From assembly GCA_946122785.1 (NCBI GenBank), contig CAMGYJ010000011.1:40946513-41010512 (forward strand): DNA of 64,000 bases, written 5' to 3'. The first letter of the stretch is position 1. Every line of letters begins with the position of its first letter. Both the position numbers and the translations under genes were made by a program. Positions 23,560 through 33,401 of this stretch are shown in pieces. This DNA comes from Linum tenue (lineage: Eukaryota > Streptophyta > Magnoliopsida > Malpighiales > Linaceae). The notes below the pieces were generated by a model. The model did not search any database. It worked only from the letters and a program-made list of their open reading frames with translations, and was not told the origin of the DNA.

Positions 23560-24340
23560 TGCTAAACCCAACCGCTTTCTTACTTGCCAAGGAAGATGAG
23601 ACATATATAGCGCTTGCACTTCGACTTCTTAGTTGAGTCTATGCTCCTTGACTAAATTTCTCCATGAAAGGCAGTGTTACGTTCCCAAAACATCCCTCGA
23701 CTTCTCTACTTAGACATGTGGAGCTTACATAACCTGCTTCATCCATTACAGAGAATCCAGACACATTATTTTCTTTTCATGAGTGTCGATCCAACAATTT
23801 TGACCAGCATCACCAAAGGTTACTTAAGGGTGTTGAGCACAAATGCCTTCTTATATGCTTGCTAAATCTCAGAGCTTGGCTCGAATTTTAGTAGAGTAAT
23901 CGAACTCCTTGACCAAAGTTTCCCATGAGATCGAGATGGTATTTCCATAACATACTTTGACTTCCCTGCTTAGACATACAAAGCTTATATAGCTCGCTTC
24001 ATCCATTGACGAGAAGACAAACAAATTATTTCATTTTCAAGAGCACCTGTGCATGCTTATGAGGAGAACCACCAACAGTTAACCCATCCACTTTCTAACC
24101 CGGTAAGGGGGAGGAGCCATAAAGCTTGCAATCGACTTTTAGTCGAGTGTCGTGCGCTTTGACTAAAGATCCCCATGAAAGACGGTGTCCCCATAACATC
24201 CTTCGACTTCATTGTTTAAGCAAATGAAGCTTATACATCTCACTTTGAGTTGACTGCTTAGGATAAGCCAGAAAAATTACATCATTTTCAAGAGCATTGA
24301 AGCGATACTTCTAATGTTGACATTTTCCCTCTGATACACT
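23560..24340. repeat. Degenerate tandem repeat, three units of about 250 bp
   Basis: Three units can be aligned at anchors CGACTTCTCTACTTAGACA (about 23697), TGACTTCCCTGCTTAGACA (about 23957) and CGACTTCATTGTTTAAGCA (about 24202), spaced 260 and 245 bp. Each is preceded by a TTGACTAAA..CCATGA phrase and followed by an AGCTTA..CTC..TTCATC phrase and CATTTTCAAGAGCA. The units have diverged strongly. No coding function is evident. Confidence 0.65.
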
Positions 24341-25735
24341 CACTGAGCTTTCAAAGCCTCTAAGAAAGCTCTAGGAATACCTAAGTGCTTGTAGTTACAA
24401 AATCAATAAATCTCTGTGCAAGGCGTCTGACATTCATACTTGGAAAAAACACCACTATAGAAGATAGACCAACGGTAAGTACACACTTATAGTTTAGGCG
24501 AGTGCATGATATGTTGGTTAACTTTGCAAGTAGTCTCTCCTAGGGATTATGAAGAATATGGTATATGTATCTTTGATTATAATGTAGAGGAAACAACCTA
24601 AAATGTATGCGATTCGTATACACACTCTCTCCTAAAATAAGTCGGGATCTAAAGACCATATGAGCATAGAAATACTCTGTAATACATGACAAAGTTAACA
24701 TGCCTGTATGCTTTATTTAGGGCTGTAATGTAACATTACAGTGAACAAGTAGATGTGATATACGGAAAATGGGCGCCCGGTCAAATCAAATCTCGATTTC
24801 TTCCCATCTACTTTCAACCAGGGCCATTCCCCTGTAATGTATTCCCCAAAATCTCATCTCCACCTCCCCCTTCTTGAACCAGCTCCTTCACTTCTCCACA
24901 CAGTCCCATTTCCATATTGATCTCTTCCCCTTGTTGCAAGCAATTTGTAGTTTAAACTTTGGCAATCTATTTCCATTACCAACGGGACCGGAAAGTGTTT
25001 TTGTGTTAGTTTTAATCCCATAAAAACGCCTAAGGTTGGTAATATTACCTTTCCAACATTCCAGACAAACTGCTTCACTTTAGAATGTAGATTGAATATT
25101 AAGATTCCATTCTTTTTTTTCTTTCTTTCTATAACATGGACTTAGGGATGTCTCTTGTTTGTTCTTGAACTTCATTTGCTCCGTTGAGTTTTCGCAATAA
25201 AATAATAAACTGATTTTACCGTGAAGATACAATTCTTAGAATGACATAAGACCATGGGCCTCTGTAGGGGAACCTATTAGAGAAATTATGTAAATCCATT
25301 GTTGATCTTCTTCTCTAACAAAATACCTTCTATCCTTTCTCTTCTCAGCTCTTCATTCTATTGATTAATAATAATAAAAAACACGGTTTGTAAAGGGTAA
25401 AGGCTATGGTTACATGGTTCAGGATATGAAAGATTATATATGAATCACTTGTCCCTCAAATGTTGATGTTTTTTTCATCAGCAACTCTCCAATCCACACC
25501 ATTCTTTCAGTAATCCTCTTGCCCCTATCAAGCTTTCCCCACACACCTGTCATTTGGCTTAGTTATGGCTTCCAGAAATATCGACTTTTGGTAGTATTTT
25601 GCTTTCAATATCTTAGCTACCAACGTGTTTGATGGAATAAACACATTCCACACCTGCTTCGCCAACATTATTTTGTTGAAAACCTTCAAGTATCTAAAAT
25701 CCAGAGCACTTCTACTATGCTATAAAGCACGGGTG
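24341..25735. other. Gene-free DNA
   Basis: No known domain was recognised. An antisense frame at 24854-25078 (74 aa) is unfamiliar. The DNA is AT-rich and probably old transposon-derived sequence. Confidence 0.5.
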
Positions 25736-25737
25736 CT

Positions 25738-25955
25738 TTGATGTACAACTTAAAGTTGTACCATAACGTAAAATGTATAAGTTTGGGTTGTACCATAAAG
25801 GAATTTGTACCCTTAAGTTATGGTACAACTTCACAACTTTAAGTTGTATCATCACATAAAGGTACAAGTTCAAGTTGTACCATAAAAAAATTTGTAAAAT
25901 AGTATAGGTACAAGCTGAAGTTATACCATAACGTTAAAGGAACAACTTGAAGTCA
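25738..25955. repeat. GTACAACTT-type inverted-repeat cluster, copy 2
   Basis: Repeated GTACAACTT, AAGTTGTACC and ATGGTACAACTT phrases in alternating orientation make small hairpins, with GTACAAGTT variants between them. The same vocabulary is seen at 7640-7865. Confidence 0.65.
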
Positions 25956-27181
25956 TACCATAAAGGCTAAAACCTATAGCACCAATGCTATATAACATTG
26001 TAAAATTTCTCCTAAAATCCATCCTACCATACTCATTTTCATAACTGAGTTTATCCCAGCTCACCCAACTTTTTCTGTCTTCCTTATGTTTTAGCCTCAC
26101 CATAATTGTGCTATCATGCTTTGAATTCCTAAATAATAACTTTATGTAATTGTAAAAAGACATAGATATAGCGTCTGAGCCTTTTTCCCAGTATTAACAT
26201 TTAAGTGCAAGTAGCTTCGCAAAAAACAAGTAATTACAATATACAATGCGTAATAGTATTACACTTTCATACTTCATCCTAATAATCTAAATTCAAAAAA
26301 ATTCTCCATATTTTAAATCTAGCCTTTTACCTATCTTAACATGACAAAGAAGTTGATTAACCTAACCAATTTTATAAATTTCTTTTGGTTGTAAATACCA
26401 ATTTTAGAACTTTAAAGTTTAGAGCCCAAGCCCAAAGCGAAAAAGTCCAAATTTCTCTCCAAATCTAAAGGGCTATACCCCCTTCCCCTGCTTTCCCCAC
26501 TGCCATGACTTGCCAAGTAATCTCTCATGCAATCAAATGCTCCCTGCAACATCTTTCGCCATTGAAACCTCAGCTGCAACTCGTTAACATTAACCGGACA
26601 AAAACCTTTTCCGCCACCCTAAAAACCGAAAGCAGTAAAAAAGTTTGCAACTTTGCAAGATGCTGGAGTTGAATAGTCTTCAAAAAGCAGTTGTGCCCTC
26701 ATCTCTATTCCCCAATCCTTCCACTGGAAACACCGAGTCTTTGCGTCTAGTTCTCCATGTAATGTATGCCATCCCTTTTTCATTCATTGTATCATTGTTT
26801 CGCAGGTTTTGAATTTCTCCAATGTGCTCAATAAGTTTTTGTCTGGCTTCAGGCTAGCGATGATGAGTCTTTTTGTTGGGTCTATATCGCTTTTCGTTGT
26901 TACATTTACAAGCTTCAGGCACACTAAAGAACTTGGATTTACGCCTGCCCTTTTCATGATGTTGTTGTCTGGCAATGTATAGATTGTAATTTGTTTCAAT
27001 TCTGGTTTTGGTTGCTTTCAGTTTTTTAGAAATGGACTTGTTAAACTGGAACATAGAAGAACAGAAATTGTTGGAGAATGTAGTCTATGTTCGTTAGATT
27101 AATAATTTACCAGGCTTTTTTTTGTGTGTGTAAATGATGGTAGCTTGAACGTGTTAAACTGGAACAAACTAGAATAAAAAT
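25956..27181. other. Gene-free DNA with a small local duplication
   Basis: No gene was recognised. The phrase GTTAAACTGGAACA with a following AAATTGTTGGAGAA occurs at about 27039 and again at about 27152, a partial duplication of roughly 110 bp. A hydrophobic stretch can be read near 26860-26980 but in no supported gene model. Confidence 0.45.
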
Positions 27182-27690
27182 TGTTGGAGAAGGTATGGTG
27201 CTAAGTAGACCATTTGATAAAGGAAAAGAAAGCCTCCCGTTAGAAACTCATTATTTTGGAGTTTATTTATCGTTAATTATTATTCAGGATATTTGATGTT
27301 ATGTTGGATATTTTAGGAACTATGAGTGTTTATTCTGTCAGGTTAATTATTTGTGTATATAGGAAATTAGTCGGATTATATATTTGTGTTAGAAGAGAGT
27401 TGGAGGTTAAACAATAACATAAGAATATTCCCTACAATTACTTCTCTACCTTTCACCTAGCCGAAACCTCTCCTCCTCATCCCTAGCCGTTGACCATCCC
27501 TCTCTCGGGAACCGACCTCTTCTTCTCTCTCACCCAATTCCCAATTCTTTCTCATCCAAATCGCTAATTCTTTTATCAATCGAAAACCCTAAATCGCACA
27601 CCTAGATCCGTGTTCATTCAGTGGTACCAGACCCGACTGGTGTGCCGATTTCCTTACAATGACGAATCCAATGGATAAATCGCAGCAAAG
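27182..27690 (+). mobile_element. Left part of an older retrotransposon (LTR end, primer site, gag start)
   Basis: A leader-like region ends in TTCATTCA at 27620 and is followed by TGGTACCAGA, a one-base variant of the common initiator-tRNA-Met primer site. An ATG at 27659 begins MTNPMDKSQQ. After 32 bp the frame is cut by insertion of the younger Athila-like element at target duplication CAAAG (27686-27690). It resumes at 40479. The left limit of the LTR is uncertain. Confidence 0.6.
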
Positions 27691-29050
27691 TGACTCGACT
27701 CTACTGTCACCCTAGAAAATGGCCAAGTGTAACCACTTCCTAAAGCGTAGTATAGCGGGTTTGGGTTTTAATGTCAACCCGGGTCCTAGATGTGATGACT
27801 ACTCAGTGAATTCGTATTATCTAGCAATGAAACTTTAGTGAAGATATAAACTAACAAGCAAGCAAAGCAACTAAACGTTTGTATTCAAGTTAAGAGAGGT
27901 CACCCGGATATGGTTCCCCCTAGTCTGCAGTTAAGCCGGATTGTAATTACCAAGTTCAATTTCTATGATAGTTTATACTGCGGAAGGTTCTTAAACAGCC
28001 TGAAGTCTCGACTAAAGGTCTTCAGACCCTCTCAATCTGACTCTCTAGCGGGCGACTAACCTCCACCGGAGTCGACAGATTGAGGCCCTAAGAACAAAAC
28101 CTCCACTACCGGAGTAAATCCGGTACAGAATAGTGAGTTGGCTCCTCGACTAAAGTCACCAACTCCCTACCTTCAATCAAGGATGCTCTATCAACCTAGT
28201 CAGATATTCTCATTCTAGGTTAAAGCAGAAACAACAGGAATTTGATCAGGATTCAAGTCATTCAATCATAAAACCTCAATCGAATATAATCAATCACAGA
28301 ATCAGTACTTGGGTTCATACAATCGAAGCCTAACATACAAATCTAGGGTTCTCCATACCCAGATGAATGGGAGAACTACTCCATGGAGAGAGAAGCAAAA
28401 GCAGAATCAGTCGCGGAAATCATACTGTGAAGATGGATTTCTGCTCCTGGACGTTGAATCGGCACTTCTCCACGCTCAAACCAAGCTCCAATGGTGTTGA
28501 AGATCGATCTAGGGCACTTGGAGGCTCTTGTTCGTCGCTTTCTCTCTCTAGGAATCACTCTGTCTCTCTAAAACTCGAATCCCCCCTCAATTTAGCTGAA
28601 ATCTGCCTAAAAGGGCATCATTGGCCAAAACACGGTCGAGGGCACGGCCGTGTTTTGCCTCAGCCCGACCGTGTTTTGCCTCAGCCTTAAAAGCACGGCC
28701 ACGGGCAGCTTGAAAACACGGTCGTGTTCTGGCTAAAACACGGCCGTGCTTTCCTCAGGCCTGCCCGTGTTTTTAAGGTTGTGCACGCCACCCTTGGAAG
28801 CCTCGGCCTAAAAAGCACGGTCACCGGAACACGGCCGTGTTCTGAGGGCCTCCTGCCCGTGTTTTGGCCCTGGCTCGTCCAAACGACTTGCAAACGATCC
28901 GAAACTCGTGCTTGGCCTTCCCTTTGACGCCTGGGACCTGAAATAGGACAAAGTAACACAACCCGGCGTAAAATAGGCCAAAACACACAACCATGCTCCG
29001 CAAATGGATAAGAAATAGGGGTATAAAATCATGTAATTATATCGTTATCA
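27691..29050 (-). repeat. 3' LTR of the young Athila-like element
   Basis: It differs from 39114-40473 at three positions seen by eye (an A/G near 27898, a C/T near 28353 and an A/G near 28594). The polypurine tract adjoins its inner edge at 29051. It contains the palindrome modules at about 28633-28870. Confidence 0.95.
28633..28870. repeat. Palindrome module array in the 3' LTR
   Basis: Modules consist of an AAAACACGGTC or AAAGCACGGCC left arm, a central GCACGGCCGTGTTTTG or AACACGGCCGTGTTC palindrome, and a right arm such as GCCCGTGTTTT. The vocabulary matches the arrays in the other element's LTRs, but with A/T-runs flanking the core. Confidence 0.8.
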
Positions 29051-29091
29051 AACTCCCCCACACTTAACCGTTTGCTTGTCCCTAAGCAAAC
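29051..29091 (-). other. Polypurine tract and adjacent hairpin
   Basis: GTGTGGGGGAGTT on the - strand adjoins the 3' LTR. Next to it GTTTGCTT (29070-29077) pairs with AAGCAAAC (29084-29091). This matches the arrangement in the gag-protease element. Confidence 0.85.
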
Positions 29092-30490
29092 CAAGTCAGA
29101 CACCAGGTAAGCTTGAGACATTTCAATCAAGCAGGCTCAAGGGCAAATCGCATCGGCATAAAACACGTGGATCATACTGGCTTTCGATCATCAACACATG
29201 GCAACTCGAACGACAACCTAGACAACCACCACAGATGACATTCGAATGCAATAGAGTCGAGCAAAGGAAGAGTTCTTTCATGTTCACCAACCAACATAGA
29301 CTTGACTCACTCACTTGTTCAAAACAGCCATATCATGCACAAAGCTCAAGACATCAGAATTAAGACCGAGCAATCTAGGTCCTCACCGGGGTAAAGAGTA
29401 TAGAGAAAATGAAGAAATGAATCGCTCACTCTCGACCAGTGGGGTCAGGACAATATGATGCGAAAAATGCGCATGCTTCGTCTCTCATCCCTAACATCTC
29501 TTCACCATGAATGCAGCCTCTAAATGCTAGAGTTCACATAAGGAGGTGTCACCACTAACTAATCCGGAGGTCTTAGACACAGGTTCAAATGACTGGCTAG
29601 GGTCTTGGACATGGGGAAAAGGCCTTTTAGGTGGTGGCAGTTATAGCACAAGGTTCCACAATTCCAAACACACAATCACAGTCAAACAACCCGGTATTTT
29701 CTTTCTGCTATCCTGCATTACTCAATATCTTAAGAGCACAAGAGCGAAGGAGGCATAAACATCAGTATTTCCAAGCCAGACTGCTAAGAAACACTACTTA
29801 CTGGGCATTATTCAGATTTTTGGTAGTGGCTCTCTTTTACTTTCATTTTTTTCTTTGTTTTTCTTTCATTTTTCTTTTCATTTCTTAAGAGAACCACCAC
29901 TTCTGCATAAATTACAAACATCTGCCCAACTTTTAAGCACTACCTCCAACACTCACATAGACTTTAGCAGAACAGCAGAGAATATATAAAAACCACTCTG
30001 TGGAACCTTCTAAAAGATGCAACAAGGGTGATTTTTCATTTCAGACCGAAAGAAAGGATAACACACGGCTCAAAGGGGCTGACTAGGGGATATGACACAT
30101 CAGGACAGTCAGTTTGGGGCGTGGCTAATCCTATGCCCCCGTCATTTTAGCTAGTGACAACGTGAATGCTACATTTCATGGAAGAGGGATCTATCGCACA
30201 AGAAAGAAACGAGCAGGCTCAAATCTCACATGGCTACCTATATGCTCTATCCCACATTCTGATTCCCTGAACTAGATGCATAAATGACTGTCAAAAGCAA
30301 GTGATCAAATACAAGTCGCAGTTGGTAAGCAAACAGTCGAAAACTGAACCCCTACACAACTCTACTACACATCTCAGTCATCGTAATAGGCTATCTTAGT
30401 CACACTCAAGTTGTCATGCATCGAGTCAAAAGCCATAATTCTCTAATCACATCCACAATGCCAATACGATCAAATATCAAGCAAACAGCC
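29092..30490 (-). other. Long 3' untranslated region of the young element
   Basis: About 1.4 kb between the second PPT-like motif and the true PPT. No conserved coding frame is visible. A T-rich tract lies at about 29845-29885. Similar-sized non-coding tails are usual in Athila-type elements. Confidence 0.6.
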
Positions 30491-30590
30491 GTGCTTGGAG
30501 CCCTCAAATCTCAAGATTTGGACAGTGGACTAGGCTCCAAGCACCTATACACCCGTTCCAAATAATACAAAGAACCCCCCCACACTTAAA
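30491..30590 (-). other. Nested hairpin (copy B) with adjacent PPT-like motif
   Basis: A perfect 12-bp outer stem GTGCTTGGAGCC / GGCTCCAAGCAC (30491-30502 with 30533-30544) encloses the inner stem CAAATCT / AGATTTG (30505-30511 with 30514-30520). The unpaired segment on the element's strand is TAGTCCACTGTC. About 30 bp away is TTTAAGTGTGGGGGGG on the - strand (30575-30590), a second PPT-like motif 1.5 kb from the real one. Confidence 0.85.
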
Positions 30591-30867
30591 CGCGACAATG
30601 TCCTCAATGGAGCAGAGGGAAAGGGAACGATGTTACCGTGAAAGCAGGAACGGAGATCGAGAGGTAGATCGGACAATAGCAGAGGACTGGGAGTGGACCC
30701 AGTCCGAGGCACAAAGCTAGAGTCACAGAAGAGACACACTGGGTGATAGAACCGAAGTTCCGAGTCTACAATCCAAAATAAAAGAAAACAAATCCAAAAG
30801 AAACAACAAAAACATGGAGTCTCAGTCTGGAAAATGGAAACACGATCAGAACCAGGTGCTCGCGCCA

Positions 30868-32097
30868 CTAGCAGTCATCGCCACCATCGCCGGAAGGTGG
30901 TGGGTACTGGTCCTCAAACCCCGGGGACTGGACGAAAGGATAATACACGGCGCTCGGGTCCATGCCCAGGTAGGACATGATGTAGTGCTGGCCGGACATC
31001 AGACGACGGCCGCGGTCCCGCTCGCGATCCAGGCGGGTGTGAATGAGGTCCTGGCCGGCCAGGATGCGCTCGTTCTGCTGAGCGATAGCCGCTAACTGAT
31101 CGGAGATGGGCACCACCACTGGTGGAGGAGACCGGGGGGCAGGCGAGCGGGGGGCAGCAGCGGGGCTCGCGGGAGCCTGAGCATGATGAGTGGCGCGGCG
31201 AGGAACCCGGCGGGATCCAGCAGCGCTGGACTCTGCCTGGTCGCCCTCGGCGGGCGCAGGTGGCTGGGGAAACCCCGCAATCCACTGAACACGCCCCTGG
31301 CGGGCCACCAGATGCTGATGACGGAGGGTGGCCACACTGAGTGGAGTGGGGCCGTGGACCAGAGTCATCCCGGTGATGTCGACCCCGTAGTAGCGAGCGA
31401 GGGCCGTGATGACCGGGCCACAGACAAGGGCGCGACTCTGGCTGGCAGCAGCTTTCGCGAACGTCCGGGCGACCACCGAGCCCAGCTGGATGGTGTCCTC
31501 AGAGCGACCCATCGCCTCCATGAACCAGAGAGTCCGGAGGGTGACCCGGTTGGCCGAGCCCTTGCTGGGGGTGTAGGAGGTGCACAACAAGTGGTTGAGG
31601 ATGCGCCACTCTGGTCGGAGGAGAGAGCCTCTCGTCTGGCTGGCGATGTACTCCACATCCACGTAGTCGGGATGACAGATCTGCCGGAAGTATGCCTGGC
31701 ACGGGAAATCGGTGGGATCGGTGAGGTCCAAGCGCAGGACCCCGTCGCTGGCGTGGGGGGAATTCACCCGGAGTGCATTGGCGAATTCCCAGTAGCTGAT
31801 GGAGTGCTCGACCCCGCCAAGTGTGAATTGAACGGCGTTACCGTGGTCGGCATTCCCCCTCTGGTTGTGGCGGAAGGAGGCATAGAACTCCCAGACGAGC
31901 TCTTGATAAGTGGACTCAGCAAGGCAGAGCAGGCGCCGCCAACCATACGCCCGCACAGCGGCCTCCATCTGCGGCCGGGCGTGAAGGCCATCGAACACCT
32001 CAAAATCCAGGTGCAGGTGCTCTGGGATGGTGCGGGTGCGGATAGTCCGCAGTGCATGGCGCTGGGTGATGCTCAACTGGTCTAGGTAGGCTTCCAT
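30868..32097 (-). CDS. Extra downstream retrotransposon gene (Athila ORF-like, putative plant transposon protein)
   Basis: A 409-aa frame follows a strong splice-acceptor-like TGCTATGCAG just upstream of the ATG at 32097 (MEAYLDQLSI). An open extension reaches 32451, but the acceptor suggests it is leader or intron. A globular N-terminal part (RRLLCLAESTYQELVWEFYA, then FTLGGVEHSISYWEFANAL) resembles, by recall, the Athila ORF-1 / 'putative plant transposon protein' families of unknown function. A proline-rich hinge (residues about 315-345) leads to a charged, possibly coiled-coil tail with QLAAIAQQNERILAGQDLI. No signal peptide or membrane segment is evident, so it does not look like an envelope protein although it occupies that position. 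Its own promoter and leader are proposed upstream. The exact family assignment needs a profile search. Confidence 0.75.
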   Translation of the reverse strand: MEAYLDQLSITQRHALRTIRTRTIPEHLHLDFEVFDGLHARPQMEAAVRAYGWRRLLCLAESTYQELVWEFYASFRHNQRGNADHGNAVQFTLGGVEHSISYWEFANALRVNSPHASDGVLRLDLTDPTDFPCQAYFRQICHPDYVDVEYIASQTRGSLLRPEWRILNHLLCTSYTPSKGSANRVTLRTLWFMEAMGRSEDTIQLGSVVARTFAKAAASQSRALVCGPVITALARYYGVDITGMTLVHGPTPLSVATLRHQHLVARQGRVQWIAGFPQPPAPAEGDQAESSAAGSRRVPRRATHHAQAPASPAAAPRSPAPRSPPPVVVPISDQLAAIAQQNERILAGQDLIHTRLDRERDRGRRLMSGQHYIMSYLGMDPSAVYYPFVQSPGFEDQYPPPSGDGGDDC

Positions 32098-32167
32098 GAT
32101 CCTGCATAGCACAAGAACGGACAAAAGGAAACACGAGCAAACGGGGTCAATGTTAGTGAAGATCACA

Positions 32168-32215
32168 CCGGGAGTCCTCATATCGGAAGATATGGACAGT
32201 GGACTAGACTCCCGG
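32168..32215 (-). other. Nested hairpin copy C
   Basis: The outer stem CCGGGAGTC / GACTCCCGG (32168-32176 with 32207-32215) encloses the inner stem CATATC / GATATG (32179-32184 with 32189-32194). The unpaired segment is TAGTCCACTGTC on the element's strand. Both stems differ in sequence from copies A and B yet remain fully paired. Confidence 0.85.
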
Positions 32216-32263
32216 AGAACAACAAACATCCCCATCACACAACAACGCACACAGCCAAATTCA

Positions 32264-32311
32264 CCGGGGGCCCTCAAATCAATCGATTGGGACAGCGGAC
32301 TAGGCCCCCGG
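32264..32311 (-). other. Nested hairpin copy D
   Basis: The outer stem CCGGGGGCC / GGCCCCCGG (32264-32272 with 32303-32311) encloses an inner stem CAAATC / GATTGG (32275-32280 with 32285-32290) with one mismatch. The unpaired segment is TAGTCCGCTGTC on the element's strand, one base different from the other copies. Confidence 0.85.
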
Positions 32312-32386
32312 GAAACAATCAACAACCCAAGAAACCAACCACATCCAAAATACCCCAAACCCGGAATTAACTCCCACATGCAACGG

Positions 32387-32450
32387 TAGGCCGAGGGACT
32401 GAAATCCCTAGATAGAACAAAGCATGCAAAGAAAACCATCGGCCTACCCA
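32387..32450 (-). other. Related nested hairpin at the start of the leader
   Basis: GTAGGCCGA and TCGGCCTAC form a 9-bp outer pairing, and AGGGA / TCCCT forms a short inner stem on its 3' side. The unpaired part does not contain the TAGTCCRCTGTC motif, so it may be only distantly related. Confidence 0.45.
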
Positions 32451-32816
32451 ATCAATCGCACATTCAAGCACAATCCAAGTTCTTCACCTAACTCTAGGTA
32501 ACGATTCTCCAAAAATACAAGAAAAGGGAGGATGAACACACCTGGAGACGCAAGTAGTTACCCGGAGAAAGGTGAAGAAAAGAGCAAAAATCCCCCTAAG
32601 TCGCCGGAAAACTCACCGGAGGCTCGCCGGAGACTCACCGCCGGCGACCCAACCTCGGCCAAACTCACCCCAAACCTCTGGGTAATGTGCTCCTCGACGC
32701 CAGGAGCGTGGGGGAGGTCGCGGTTTTTGATTTGGAGGTCGGGAGAGCAAGAAATGGCCGAAAAACCAAAGAGGAGGAGTGGAGAGGCGATTTCCGGCGA
32801 GGGGAGCAGGGGAAAG

Positions 32817-33130
32817 GCGGCTAGGGTTCTGAAAATCTGGGGGAAATGAGGGGGGGAAGGGGAAAATTCGTATTTATAGGGGGGGATTAAAACACGGGCG
32901 GCCAAAACACGGCCGTGTTTTGACCTTGGCCCGCCCGTGTTTTTATGGCCGAGGCCGTGTTCCCCCTCCTTAAAAACACGGGCGGGCTGGGGCCAAAACA
33001 CGGCCGTGTTTTGGACCCCCTGCTGCCCGTGCTTTTTAGGCCGCGAGCCATCTGGGTTAAAAAGCAAAACACGGGCGGGCAAGGGGCAAAACACGGCCGT
33101 GTTTTGACCCCCTGCTGCCCGTGTTTTTAT
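32817..33130 (-). promoter_or_regulatory. Candidate internal promoter of the extra gene
   Basis: On the - strand three palindrome modules (about 32890-33130), each with left arm, central AAAACACGGCCGTGTTTTG and right arm, lie directly upstream of CCTATAAATA (TATA box at 32871-32878). About 40-60 bp further on comes an AACCCTAGCCGCC leader (32817-32829), a phrase common near plant transcription starts. The arrangement of array, TATA, leader, intron and ATG is that of a complete Pol II gene inside the retrotransposon. Confidence 0.6.
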
Positions 33131-33401
33131 GGCCGAGCCCCAGAGTGGTGATTTTCCACTTCCGATTTCAAACCATCCAAACTCATTCGTGCCCCGGCTC
33201 GAAAAATTACCCAATGGCACATTAAAAGGCACCGCCAGAGGCACGAAATACATTCCAGACAGACTCCAGACTGACTCTATGACGCAAAAACGGACAAAAA
33301 GAAAAGAAAATAAAAACAAAGGGTAGAAATGCAAACCGTGGTGGGGTTGCCTCCCCACAAGCGCTTCTTTACCGTCTTTTAGCTGGACGCCCATGGCGGA
33401 A

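Larger units (their letters stand above)
32102..32561 (-). other. Candidate leader intron of the extra gene, with hairpin copies C and D
   Basis: On the - strand a donor at 32561 (CTCCGG before GTAACT), or another at 32541 (CCAG before GTGTGT), could pair with the TGCAG acceptor ending at 32102. The T-rich - strand sequence between them contains two nested hairpins and a third related one (32387-32450). The splice prediction is by eye only. Confidence 0.5.

Noticed and set aside
26860..26980. Possible membrane-protein exon
   Set aside because: A hydrophobic stretch can be read, but there is no continuous frame, start or recognised family.
28367..28690. Identical 107-aa frames in both LTRs of the young element (also 39790-40113)
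   Set aside because: They are LTR sequence read on the strand opposite to transcription and include palindrome modules. Identity reflects LTR youth only.
31183..32085. Long + strand frame opposite the extra gene
   Set aside because: It is the antisense shadow of a GC-rich coding region and has no recognisable motif.
30868..32097. Envelope gene interpretation of the extra frame
   Set aside because: It has the position of an env-like ORF but lacks an evident signal peptide or transmembrane segment. It resembles, by recall, cytosolic plant transposon proteins.
32098..32451. N-terminal 118 residues of the 527-aa frame
   Set aside because: They contain the nested hairpins and end at a strong splice acceptor. 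They are better explained as leader or intron sequence than protein.
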